DNA from: Saccharothrix sp. NRRL B-16314
GTDB lineage: Bacteria > Actinomycetota > Actinomycetes > Mycobacteriales > Pseudonocardiaceae
Length of the DNA: 64,000 bases
Assembly: GCF_000716595.1 (NCBI RefSeq)
Contig: NZ_JNXC01000008.1
Location: 1 to 64,000 of the forward strand
Direction: 5' to 3'
Part shown: piece after piece, positions 1-8,274 of the stretch
How positions within the stretch are numbered: the first letter of the stretch is position 1
Layout of the letters: the number at the start of each line of letters is the position of its first letter
Notes under the pieces: generated by a model
What the model saw: only the letters and a program-made list of their open reading frames with translations
Databases searched by the model: none
What the model was told of the DNA's origin: nothing
Translations under genes and position numbers: made by a program

Positions 1-1
1 C

Positions 2-1135
2 AACGGCACCAACCAGCAGTTCCGGTTGGCCGACTCCGACAACGGCCACGTCCGCCTGATCAACCGCAACAGCAACAAGGCGGTCGAAGTCCAGGGCGCT
101 GCCACCAACGACGGCGGCAACATCGTCCAGTACAGCGACTGGGGCGGCGCCAACCAGCAGTGGCAGCTCGTCCGCGTCGGCGGCGGGACCAACCCCACCA
201 CCACGACGACGACCTCGAACCCCGGCACGTGCTCCCTCCCGTCGACCTACCGCTGGACCTCGACGGGGTCGCTGGCGAACCCGCGGTCGGGCTGGGTGTC
301 GCTCAAGGACTTCACCTACGTGCCCTACAACGGCAAGCACCTGGTCTACTCGACCACGCACGACACCGGCACGCGCTGGGGGTCGATGAACTTCGGGCTG
401 TTCACCAACTGGTCCGACATGGCCTCGGCACCGCAGCAGGCCATGAACATCAGCACCGTCGCGCCCACGCTGTTCTACTTCGCCCCGAAGAACATCTGGG
501 TGCTCGCCTACCAGTGGGGCGGGACCGCGTTCAGCTACCGGACGTCGACCGACCCCACCAACCCGAACGGGTGGTCGGCGCAGCAGGTGCTCTCCACGGC
601 CTCCATCACCGGCTCCGGCACCGGCCCGATCGACCAGACCATCATCGGTGACAGCCAGAACATGTACCTGTTCTTCGCCGGTGACAACGGCAAGATCTAC
701 CGCCAGGTCATGCCGATCGGGAACTTCCCGGGCAGCTTCGGCTCGTCCTACACCACGATCATGAGCGACACGACGAACAACCTCTTCGAAGCGGTCGAGG
801 TGTACAAGGTCCAGAACCAGAACCAGTACCTGATGATCGTCGAGGCGATCGGCTCGAACGGCCGCTACTTCCGCTCGTTCACGTCCAGCAGCCTCAGCGG
901 TTCGTGGACTCCACAGGCCGCCACCGAGAGCAACCCGTTCGCGGGCAAGGCCAACAGCGGCGCGACCTGGACCAACGACATCAGCCACGGCGACCTGGTC
1001 CGCAGCAACGCCGACCAGACCAAGACCATCGACCCCTGCAACCTGCAGCTCCTCTACCAGGGCCGCAGCCCCAACTCCGGCGGCGACTACGGTCTCCTGC
1101 CCTACCGACCGGGCGTGCTGACCCTGCAACGCTGA
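2..1135 (+). CDS. Secreted RICIN-domain alpha-L-arabinofuranosidase, GH62 type (5' partial)
   Basis: The reading frame is open from base 2, so the gene starts upstream of the window and its signal peptide is not seen. The first ~60 visible residues are the end of a ricin-type beta-trefoil carbohydrate-binding module, with QQF/QQW repeats and NIVQY. A Thr-rich linker ([14 protein letters not shown]) follows. The remaining ~300 residues look like glycoside hydrolase family 62: [34 protein letters not shown] and PIDQTIIGD. That family removes arabinose side chains from arabinoxylan outside the cell. Bases 35-133 are almost identical to 57862-57962 in another RICIN gene of this window. A hairpin terminator follows. 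The family call rests on recognised motifs. Confidence 0.85.
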   Translation, partial: NGTNQQFRLADSDNGHVRLINRNSNKAVEVQGAATNDGGNIVQYSDWGGANQQWQLVRVGGGTNPTTTTTTSNPGTCSLPSTYRWTSTGSLANPRSGWVSLKDFTYVPYNGKHLVYSTTHDTGTRWGSMNFGLFTNWSDMASAPQQAMNISTVAPTLFYFAPKNIWVLAYQWGGTAFSYRTSTDPTNPNGWSAQQVLSTASITGSGTGPIDQTIIGDSQNMYLFFAGDNGKIYRQVMPIGNFPGSFGSSYTTIMSDTTNNLFEAVEVYKVQNQNQYLMIVEAIGSNGRYFRSFTSSSLSGSWTPQAATESNPFAGKANSGATWTNDISHGDLVRSNADQTKTIDPCNLQLLYQGRSPNSGGDYGLLPYRPGVLTLQR

Positions 1136-1162
1136 TCGCCTGACGCAGTTTTACCCGCACAA

Positions 1163-1203
1163 GGCCGGCGCCCTCACCCCTCCATCGGGTGAGGGCGCCG
1201 GCC
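1163..1203. terminator. Strong bidirectional hairpin terminator
   Basis: A perfect 17-bp stem (1163-1179 with 1187-1203) and a 7-base loop are followed by CCTTT on the plus strand. It lies between the convergent ends of the GH62 gene and the antiporter gene and could serve both. Confidence 0.85.
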
Positions 1204-1245
1204 CCTTTCGCGTGCCCGGACGCCGCGGTGGCGTCCGGACCGGTC

Positions 1246-2532
1246 TCACTTGTTCGACGCGGGCACCTTGGGCGGGATGAAGTCCGTGGTGCTCTGCTCC
1301 ATGCTCTCGGGCAGGGACGCCCGGTAGATCGGCATGGCGGCGGCCGTGGTCACGATCGCCACCGCGACGAGGATCGCGAACAGCTCCGGGGTCACCATGT
1401 CGTGCGCGAGGCCGATGTTGATGAAGATGAGGATCATCAGGCCGCGTGCGTTCATCAGCCCGCCGACCGCCGACGCGTAGCGCCACGAGAAGCCCTGGGC
1501 GCGCACCACCGCCGCGCACCCGAGGTACTTGCCGGCGAACGCCACCAGCATGATCACCGCGAGTGGCAGCCACAGGGCGCCGCCCGCGCCGAAGCCGGAC
1601 ACCTGCGTGTTCAGCCCGCTGAACGCGAAGAACACCGGCAGCAGCAGGATCGAGTTCAGGTCGGTGAGCCGCGTCTCCAGCTCCCGCCGCACGATCGCCG
1701 ACTGCGGCATCGCCAGGCCCGTGATGAACCCGCCGAACACCGAGAACACGCCGATGTAGTCGGTGAACCAGCCCGCCGCGAGCACGACGAACAGCACGAG
1801 GGCCATCACGTCGCGGCTCATCCGGCCCTCGCGCTCCACCCGGTCGCCCAGCTTGCCGAACAGCTTGCGCCCCACCGTGAGCATGAACGCCGCGAACACC
1901 GCCGCGCCCGCCACCGTGCCCGCCGCGTCGAACGGGCTGCCCGCCGCCGCGACCGCGATGATCACCGCGAGGATGACCCACGCCGCCGCGTCGTCGATCG
2001 CCGCCGCGACCAGCGTGAGGCCGCCGATGGGCGTGTTCGCGATGCCGCGCTCCTGGAGGATGCGCGCCAGCATCGGGAACGCGGTGATCGACAGCGCGCC
2101 GCCGACGAAGAGCATGAACTCCCACCGGGTCGTGCCCGCCGGGCTCAGCGAGCTGAAGAACAGCGCCGCCGCGCCCGCGCCGAGCGCGAACGTCGGCAGG
2201 ATGCCGGACACCGCGAGCGCCGAGGCGTGCCGCATGCGCTGCCCGCTCGCCAGCTTGTGGTCGAGCGACGACCCGACGAGGAACATGTAGAACGTCAACC
2301 CGATCGTGCTCAGCACGTACAGGGTGTCCTTGACGTCCGTCGGGAAGATCTGCGCCTGCACACCGGGTGCCACGGCACCGAGCAGGGCCGGCCCGAGCAG
2401 GACGCCGGCGACCATCTCGCCGACCACCCTGGGCTGTTTGACCGCCATGGCGATGCGGCCGCACAACGTCGTGGCCGCCAGCACCACTGCCAGCGCGGCG
2501 AACACCCGCAACGCGAACTGGATCTGGTTCAC
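1246..2532 (-). CDS. Cation/proton antiporter (CPA2 / NhaP-KefB-like membrane protein)
   Basis: This 428-residue protein has about 12 hydrophobic segments and the features of monovalent cation:proton antiporters of the CPA2 group: an early VVGEMVAGVLLGPALLG segment and central charged membrane residues in AAIDDAAAW. It lacks a C-terminal RCK/TrkA domain. Its start codon overlaps the stop of the upstream P450 gene (ATGA at 2529-2532), so it is the last gene of a translationally coupled operon. Such antiporters sit in several natural-product loci, where they may give resistance or pH homeostasis. Export of the pathway product is possible but unproven. Confidence 0.85.
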   Translation of the reverse strand: MNQIQFALRVFAALAVVLAATTLCGRIAMAVKQPRVVGEMVAGVLLGPALLGAVAPGVQAQIFPTDVKDTLYVLSTIGLTFYMFLVGSSLDHKLASGQRMRHASALAVSGILPTFALGAGAAALFFSSLSPAGTTRWEFMLFVGGALSITAFPMLARILQERGIANTPIGGLTLVAAAIDDAAAWVILAVIIAVAAAGSPFDAAGTVAGAAVFAAFMLTVGRKLFGKLGDRVEREGRMSRDVMALVLFVVLAAGWFTDYIGVFSVFGGFITGLAMPQSAIVRRELETRLTDLNSILLLPVFFAFSGLNTQVSGFGAGGALWLPLAVIMLVAFAGKYLGCAAVVRAQGFSWRYASAVGGLMNARGLMILIFINIGLAHDMVTPELFAILVAVAIVTTAAAMPIYRASLPESMEQSTTDFIPPKVPASNK

Positions 2533-3920
2533 TCGGTGATCTCCTGGTTGGAAGGCGGCTCCTGCCGCACCGGACGACCGTGGTTGTCATGCGTGTCGAA
2601 GTAGCGCCCCGCCAGCCGCAACCGGTTGGCGTGCAGGACCATGACCGTGCCGAGCACGAGCTGGACCACGCTGCGCCACACGTCCTCCCACCGGTCACGC
2701 ACGCGCAGGTACGCGCCGAGCGCGGCGAGCCGACGCGACGGCAGCGGCTCGTCGACGCGGACGAGCACGCACGGGCCGCGGCTCGGCAACGAGCGGGTGT
2801 GCGTGACCGTGGAGTGGAGGGTGACGCGGCGCAGCACCTCACCGGTCGCCGCGCGCAGCGCGATCGGGGACAGCCGCCACGCCGGGCACGGCCGGTTGGC
2901 GGCGACGCCGAACGGGATGTGGTGCGACCGGCGGACACCGGGTTGCGCCCAGCGGTCCGGGTCGAACACGTCCGGGCGCGCGTGGCCGGTGCCGTGGTAG
3001 TCGGGGTAGCTGAAGCACAGCACCGATCCGGCGGGCAGCGTGGTCCGCTCGTCCAGCGGGATCTCGCCGGTGGTGATGCGGTGCGCGATGCCGAACAGCG
3101 GGTAGAGCCGCATCGTCTCGTCCAGCACGTGGGCGAAGTAGCGGTCGTCACCGGCCAGCCTGGCCGCCACGTCCGGGTGCTGTGCCAGTGCGAGCAGCAC
3201 GTGCACCATCGCGTCGGACATCTGGACCACGGCCGTGCCGAAGAACGTCCCCTGCAGGTAGTGCACCTGCTCGGTCGGCGACAGGGTCGCCGGCAACGGC
3301 TGCCGCAGGCCGCCCGCCGCGACCCGCCGGGTCAGGTAGCGGGTCAGCCGCGCCCGCCGGGCGGGGTGCCGCAGGCCGGTGCACTTCAACGCCTTCACCA
3401 CGTCGTCGGCGTGCCCGACGATCAGGTCGCGCGCCTCGCGGGGGCACGGCTCGCCGAACACCAGCTCGTAGAAGTACTCCGCCCACACCGGCATCATCAG
3501 GTCGCGCAGCCGCACCAGCGTGACCGGCCGGGTGACCACCTCGTCGAACACCCGCCCGGTGCAGCGGGCGGCCACCTCCGACAGCTCGTCACCCGGTCCG
3601 GACAGGAACGCACGCGTCGTGCGCGCCACGTCGTCGTAGCGCGGACCGGCCTCAAGGTGCTCCTGGTGCACCTCGGGTCCGGGCGAGAGCCAGTACCAGA
3701 ACAGGTCGGACAGCCCGGCGCCCCGGCTGCGGCCGTTCGCCGCGGGGTGGCTGTAGACCTCCTCGAACCGGTCCGGTCCGACATCGGCGTTCGGGAACAT
3801 GACCACGTTGTCCCCGTTGACCTTCTCGAACACCTTGACGCGCAGGGCGACCACCCGCGCCGGCAGCCAGCGCGGCGCGGTCAGCACCACCGCCGCGGCG
3901 AGCAACCCGGTCACCCACAC
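2529..3920 (-). CDS. Cytochrome P450 with N-terminal hydrophobic segment and atypical heme loop
   Basis: About 460 residues. It shows an ExxR helix-K motif (DETMRLYP) and a heme loop reading FGVAANRPCPAWR. The cysteine lies eight residues after the Phe rather than the usual seven, so the loop is one residue longer than consensus. The N terminus is hydrophobic (TGLLAAAVVLTAPRWLP), suggesting membrane association, which is uncommon in bacterial P450s. The printed start is GTG at 3920; a second GTG at 3914 overlaps the upstream stop (GTGA) and is equally likely. It sits between the hydroxy-acid oxidase and antiporter genes in one coupled operon. The oxidised substrate is unknown. Confidence 0.85.
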   Translation of the reverse strand: MWVTGLLAAAVVLTAPRWLPARVVALRVKVFEKVNGDNVVMFPNADVGPDRFEEVYSHPAANGRSRGAGLSDLFWYWLSPGPEVHQEHLEAGPRYDDVARTTRAFLSGPGDELSEVAARCTGRVFDEVVTRPVTLVRLRDLMMPVWAEYFYELVFGEPCPREARDLIVGHADDVVKALKCTGLRHPARRARLTRYLTRRVAAGGLRQPLPATLSPTEQVHYLQGTFFGTAVVQMSDAMVHVLLALAQHPDVAARLAGDDRYFAHVLDETMRLYPLFGIAHRITTGEIPLDERTTLPAGSVLCFSYPDYHGTGHARPDVFDPDRWAQPGVRRSHHIPFGVAANRPCPAWRLSPIALRAATGEVLRRVTLHSTVTHTRSLPSRGPCVLVRVDEPLPSRRLAALGAYLRVRDRWEDVWRSVVQLVLGTVMVLHANRLRLAGRYFDTHDNHGRPVRQEPPSNQEITE

Positions 3921-5020
3921 CGCGCGATCACCCCCGCACCGCGGCTGACGACCATGTCCCGGGTCAGGTCGGCCGGGTCACGGCCGCCGCACAGCGCGAG
4001 GGCGTGGTCGAACTCGTCGCGCAGCACGTCGAGCACCTTCGCCACCCCGGCCTCGCCGTCGGCGGCCAGGCCCCACAGCACCGGCCTGCCGACACCGACG
4101 GCCGCCGCACCGAGCGCGAGCGCCACGGCCACGTCGCCACCGCTGCGCACGCCTCCGTCCAGCACCACCGGCACCCGACCGGCGACCGCGTCGACCACCG
4201 CGGGCAGCGCCTCGATCGCCGCCGGCGCCAGGTCGGACTGGCGGCCACCGTGGTTGGACACCACGATCCCGGCCACGCCGCGCTCGACCGCCAGCACCGC
4301 GTCACGCGGGTGCAGCACCCCCTTGAGCCACAACGGCAGCGACGTCAGCTCCCGCAGCCGGTCCAGGTGCGCCCAGGACACGGCCGGCGACATCTCGATG
4401 TCCCGCAGACCTCCCGGCGGAGCACCGGGCAGGTCCCGCATGTTCTCCGCCGCGAGCCCCGCCGGCAGGTCGTGGAAGCCGTGCCGGGCGTCACGGCGGT
4501 GCCGGCCGAACACCGGGGAGTCGGCGGTCACCACCAGCGCCGTGCAGCCGGCCCGTTCCGCCCGCCGCACCAGGCATTCCGTCACGTCCTCGTCCGGTTG
4601 GAGGTAGAGCTGGAACCACACGGACGCGTCCGCGTCCACCGACCGCGCCGCCGCCACCACGTCGCCGATCGCCACCGTCGAGGCCATGCCGGACACCAGG
4701 ACCGTCCGCGCCGCGGCGGCGGCCCGCGCCGTGGCCGGCTCGCCCACGGGGTGGGCGAGCCGGTGGAACGCGGTCGGCGCGATCAGCACCGGCAGGTCGA
4801 GCCGACCGCCGGGCAGGTCGACGCCGAGGTCGCGGGTCGCCCGGCCGCGCAACACCCGCGGCAGCAGCGCCAGCCGCCGGAACGCCGCCTCGTTCTCCCC
4901 GAGCACGACCTCGTCGCCGACACCGCCCGCGTAGTAGTCGTAGTGCACGGGGTCCAGCACCGCGCGGGCTTTCTCGTGCAACTCGGCGAGCACGGTGCAC
5001 GGGGCGAGCCCAGCGCTCAC
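3911..5020 (-). CDS. FMN-dependent alpha-hydroxy-acid oxidase
   Basis: About 369 residues from the GTG at 5020, which overlaps the upstream stop as GTGA; a longer open frame upstream is not needed. The fold is that of glycolate/lactate/mandelate oxidases: HYDYYAGGVGDE near the N terminus (active-site Tyr), LPLWLKGV (Lys), SNHGGRQSD with the catalytic His and FMN-binding Arg, and VVLDGGVRSGGDVAVALALGA. These enzymes oxidise an alpha-hydroxy acid to the keto acid using FMN and oxygen. Next to an aromatic ammonia-lyase and an acyl-adenylating enzyme, an aryl hydroxy acid such as a mandelate is a plausible but unproven substrate. Confidence 0.88.
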   Translation of the reverse strand: MSAGLAPCTVLAELHEKARAVLDPVHYDYYAGGVGDEVVLGENEAAFRRLALLPRVLRGRATRDLGVDLPGGRLDLPVLIAPTAFHRLAHPVGEPATARAAAAARTVLVSGMASTVAIGDVVAAARSVDADASVWFQLYLQPDEDVTECLVRRAERAGCTALVVTADSPVFGRHRRDARHGFHDLPAGLAAENMRDLPGAPPGGLRDIEMSPAVSWAHLDRLRELTSLPLWLKGVLHPRDAVLAVERGVAGIVVSNHGGRQSDLAPAAIEALPAVVDAVAGRVPVVLDGGVRSGGDVAVALALGAAAVGVGRPVLWGLAADGEAGVAKVLDVLRDEFDHALALCGGRDPADLTRDMVVSRGAGVIARCG

Positions 5021-6603
5021 GGGGAGCCCACCGCTGCCGTCCGGGCCAGCCGCGCGTGCAGGAACGCCAGCAGCGGCGCCCGGTGCACGTCCTCGCTGTC
5101 CCACTCGTTCTCCAGGTTCTCGGTGAGGTGGTGCTCGCCGAGCAGCTCGCCGGCGCGGAAGTGCCGGACCACCGGGTGCAGGTAACGGCCGTCGAGCCCG
5201 CTGGTGTCCTCCTGGGAGACCCGGCCCGCGGTCACGTCGAACGGGTTGACCTTGTCGTGGTCCGCGCCGTACTCCAGCGTCACCGCCAGGTAGGACTCGA
5301 CGTCGCCGAAGTCACCCCGCGCCACCGCCTCGTGCAGGTGGGCCACCGGCACCTCGTCGGCGTAGCTGAGGGTGCCGTCCGGCCCGATCAGCACCGCGTC
5401 CGCCAGGAAAGCGAACAGCTGCCACAACGCCGAGGTGCGGTTCACCCGGTCGATCACGGCGTCGGCCACGGCCTCGGGGGTGGCCGCCAGCTCCCGGCTC
5501 GGCCACGCCACGCCGTGGTAGCGGTGCTCCATGATGTGGTGCAGCGCCACCACCCCGTACCGGAAGCCGTGGATGAAGCCGCTGGTCGACTTCTTGAAGT
5601 CGCGGGCCTGCGTGATGGTGCCCGCGAAGAACATGTCGGGCACGTTCACCGACTCCCAGGCCGCGGTCTGGTCCGGGAAGCGGTCCTTGATCGTCAGCTG
5701 GGGCCGGCACTCGGGCGCGAAGATCGACGCGTCGAACCGGAACCCGGTCGCCAGGATGACCCGGTCGTAGCGGATCTCCTTCACCCGCTCCTCCACCCGC
5801 ACGAAGCTGACCCGTACCAGGTAGGAGTCCCCGTCGCGCCGGATGTCGAGCACCTGCCCGTCCAGCAGCGCGTTCTGCGACTTGAGCTGGTAGGTGTCGA
5901 GGAAGTTGTTGTTGACCGCACGCAGGTGGCCGACGAAGTGCGTCTGCCACGCCAGCTTCAGCGACCCGGGCCCGGCGACGTGGATGACCGCCGCGGTCTC
6001 GATCAGGTTGTCCGCGGTCTCGAACGCCGAGTTGCCGCGCCCGATGATCAGCACCTTCTTCCCGGTGAAGTCGGCCGGGTCGACCGACACCTCGTCGTAC
6101 CGCTCGGCGTGCTCCACACCGTCGATCGGCGGCACGTACGGCTTGGACACGCCGGTCGCCACGATCAGCCTGCGCGCCCGGTAGGTGACGCCGCGCTGGT
6201 CGCGCACCACGAAGTCGTCCGGCCGGGTCACCTCCACCACCGACGTGCCGTAGCGGACCGGCAGGTCGTGCTTCGCCGCGAAGTCCGCCAGGTAGCGGAC
6301 CATGTCGTCGGCGCCCGGGAAGTACCGCGGCGTGTAGCCGGTGAACAGCAGCGACGGGTCGTCGGACAACAACGAGTTCCAGTCGACGCGCAGGTTCATC
6401 TCGGGGTCGTCCCACCCCGTGTGCACCTTGTTGCTCGAAATCAGGGTGCGGTGCCGGGGGAAGCGGGTGAAGAAGGTGCCGGGCACGTCACCGGCCTCCA
6501 GCACCAGGTGGTCCCGCCCGGCCCTGGTGAGCAGGTACGAAGCCTGGAGCCCTGCCGGGCCGGCACCGATGACGAGACATTCCGTCGAAACCTCGCTGGA
6601 CAC
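5017..6603 (-). CDS. FOXRED2-like FAD/NAD(P)H flavoprotein monooxygenase
   Basis: The start is taken at the GTG at 6603 because GAGGAG lies just upstream; 528 residues. An N-terminal FAD Rossmann motif (VIGAGPAGLQ, residues ~11-20) is followed by GTFFTRFPRHRTLIS, then a second NAD(P)-binding motif (IIGRGNSA) and an ATGF motif. The sequence between (HRTLIS, DWNSLL, YFPGADDMVRYL) matches the FOXRED2-like branch of class B flavoproteins rather than Baeyer-Villiger enzymes. It lies between the adenylating enzyme and the hydroxy-acid oxidase with coupled stops and starts. The substrate is not evident. A decayed copy of such an N terminus lies upstream at 8080-8226. Confidence 0.82.
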   Translation of the reverse strand: MSSEVSTECLVIGAGPAGLQASYLLTRAGRDHLVLEAGDVPGTFFTRFPRHRTLISSNKVHTGWDDPEMNLRVDWNSLLSDDPSLLFTGYTPRYFPGADDMVRYLADFAAKHDLPVRYGTSVVEVTRPDDFVVRDQRGVTYRARRLIVATGVSKPYVPPIDGVEHAERYDEVSVDPADFTGKKVLIIGRGNSAFETADNLIETAAVIHVAGPGSLKLAWQTHFVGHLRAVNNNFLDTYQLKSQNALLDGQVLDIRRDGDSYLVRVSFVRVEERVKEIRYDRVILATGFRFDASIFAPECRPQLTIKDRFPDQTAAWESVNVPDMFFAGTITQARDFKKSTSGFIHGFRYGVVALHHIMEHRYHGVAWPSRELAATPEAVADAVIDRVNRTSALWQLFAFLADAVLIGPDGTLSYADEVPVAHLHEAVARGDFGDVESYLAVTLEYGADHDKVNPFDVTAGRVSQEDTSGLDGRYLHPVVRHFRAGELLGEHHLTENLENEWDSEDVHRAPLLAFLHARLARTAAVGSP

Positions 6604-6614
6604 GTCTTTTCTCC

Positions 6615-8093
6615 TCACGTCAGGATTCGGGTCAAAAGGCGCTTGTCCGGCTTGCCGCTCGGCGCGAGCGGCGGTTCTGCGATCACGGTCATGCGCGCCG
6701 GCGCGCACGCCGCACCGAGCCGGGCGGTCACCAGCGCGCGCAGTGCCGCGAGGTCGGGCGTGCGACCACCGCTCGGCACCACGAACGCGTGCACCGCCTC
6801 GCCGGTGTCCTCGTCGGGCACGGCGACCACGTACGCCTCGGCGACGTCCGCGTGCTCGGCGATGACCTGCTCGATCGGTCCCGCGTAGTGCAGGTTCGCG
6901 TTGACGATGACCACGTCCCGGGTGCGACCGGTCAGGTGCAGGCGACCGTCGGCGTCGAGGTGGCCCAGGTCGCGGGTGCGCACCCAGCCTTCGGTGAACA
7001 CCTCGGCCGAGCGCTCGGGGTCGCCCCAGTACGCGCCGGCCTGCCCCGGGGTGCGGACGAACAGCTCGCCGTCGACACCGTCCGGAACCGGCACGCCGTT
7101 CGCGTCACGGGCCTCGACGCGCACCGCGGCGGGCGGCGTGCCCACCGTGCCGGGCGGGTCGGCCGGTGTCGCCATCGCGATCATGCCCGTCTCGGTCTGG
7201 CCGTAGCCGTGGAACAGGACCGGTCCGAGCACGTCCAACGCCTCCCGGTGCCGGTCGGCGGTCAGCGGTGACCCGGACACCATCAGCGCCCGCAACGTCG
7301 ACAGGTCGGCCGGTGCGCGGCGCTGCGCGGCGACGAGCTTCGTCAACCGCGGCACCGTGATCACGCTCGCCGAGGCTCGGTAGCGGGTGATCGCGTCCGG
7401 GAACGCGGGCTGGTCGGCGACGACCGCGGTGCCGCCCGCGGTGATCGCCAGCACCGCGTACTCGAACATCACCTGGCTCGACAGCGACCCGAACACCAGG
7501 TAGCGGCCCAACCGGGACGCCAGGTCTCGGATCGCGGGCGGCCACGCGTCCGGTCGCGCGGTCCACGCCGCCGTCATGGCGGCGTAGGTCTGCGCGCACG
7601 CCTTGGGCGCGCCCGTGCTGCCGCTGGTGTGGATCAGCCGGGCGACGTCCGCGGGCCTGCCGCCGCACACCAGCCGTCCGTCGGCGCGGGCGTCGCTCAA
7701 CGCGTCGACGCCCACCGAGGCGATGCCCGCCAAGTCGACGCCCGCCGCACCGACTCCGCCCGGGTCTGTGATGACGGCGGCGACGTCGAGGCCGAGCAGG
7801 TGCCGCACCTGCTCGTCGGACAGGCCAGGCCGCACGCCCATCACCCTGGCACCCACCGCGTGCGCGGCGAGGACCGTGGCGAACGCCTCCGCGTTGACGC
7901 CGAGCAGGAGCGCCACGCCGTCCCCCGGACCGAGTCCCCGGTCGCGCAACCCCGCCGCGATCCGCGTGACCAGGTCCAGCAACTCCGCACCGGTCACGAC
8001 GCGCGGGCCGTGCTCGAACACCGGCCGGTCCGCGGCGGTCTCGAGCACGTCGAGCACCGCGCGCGGGAACGCCTCGACGTCACGCGCGGACAA
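6615..8093 (-). CDS. Acyl-adenylating (AMP-binding) ligase
   Basis: 492 residues. ANL-superfamily core motifs are in order: HTSGSTGAPKAC (P-loop), YGQTETG, GWVRTRDLGHLDADGRLHLTGRTRDVVI and the C-terminal PSGKPDKR with the catalytic Lys. It would activate a carboxylic acid with ATP and pass it to CoA or a carrier protein. The start is read as TTG at 8093 because GGGGGAG lies six bases upstream and no better in-frame start exists. It is the first intact gene of the minus-strand operon and is divergent from an aromatic ammonia-lyase. A cinnamate or coumarate substrate is therefore a reasonable inference. Confidence 0.85.
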   Translation of the reverse strand: MSARDVEAFPRAVLDVLETAADRPVFEHGPRVVTGAELLDLVTRIAAGLRDRGLGPGDGVALLLGVNAEAFATVLAAHAVGARVMGVRPGLSDEQVRHLLGLDVAAVITDPGGVGAAGVDLAGIASVGVDALSDARADGRLVCGGRPADVARLIHTSGSTGAPKACAQTYAAMTAAWTARPDAWPPAIRDLASRLGRYLVFGSLSSQVMFEYAVLAITAGGTAVVADQPAFPDAITRYRASASVITVPRLTKLVAAQRRAPADLSTLRALMVSGSPLTADRHREALDVLGPVLFHGYGQTETGMIAMATPADPPGTVGTPPAAVRVEARDANGVPVPDGVDGELFVRTPGQAGAYWGDPERSAEVFTEGWVRTRDLGHLDADGRLHLTGRTRDVVIVNANLHYAGPIEQVIAEHADVAEAYVVAVPDEDTGEAVHAFVVPSGGRTPDLAALRALVTARLGAACAPARMTVIAEPPLAPSGKPDKRLLTRILT

Positions 8094-8226
8094 GGCACTC
8101 CCCCGCGAACGCGGTCGACGGTCGCTCGACGTCGAAAGCCGAAGCTCCCGACCGGAGACCGATGTCCGGTGCGGTGGGCGGCAAACCCGCCGGTCCCGCC
8201 CCGATGATCAGGTAGTGGTGCGCCAT
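8080..8226 (-). pseudogene. Truncated flavoprotein N terminus (remnant)
   Basis: A 48-codon frame begins with ATG at 8226 and reads MAHHYLIIGAGPAGL, a textbook FAD-binding beta-alpha-beta start like that of FOXRED2-type flavoproteins. It then runs into unrelated residues (PPTAPDIGL...) and stops at 8080, overlapping the ligase start. No oxidoreductase body follows. The simplest reading is a deletion scar or partial duplication of the flavoprotein encoded at 5017-6603. It may still be translated and couple ribosomes into the TTG-started ligase gene. Confidence 0.6.
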
Positions 8227-8240
8227 GAGCGGAAAGCTAC

Positions 8241-8274
8241 GCATCCGATCTCAGAACTCTCTGAGATCGGATGC
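8241..8274. promoter_or_regulatory. Perfect 14-bp inverted repeat in the divergent promoter (putative operator)
   Basis: GCATCCGATCTCAG (8241-8254) is repeated exactly in inverted orientation at 8261-8274 with a six-base spacer (AACTCT). It sits between the divergent remnant/ligase operon and the ammonia-lyase gene. The possible lyase ATG at 8271 lies inside the right arm, so a bound repressor or a folded transcript would cover that start. It has no T-run and is not placed as a terminator. Confidence 0.7.
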
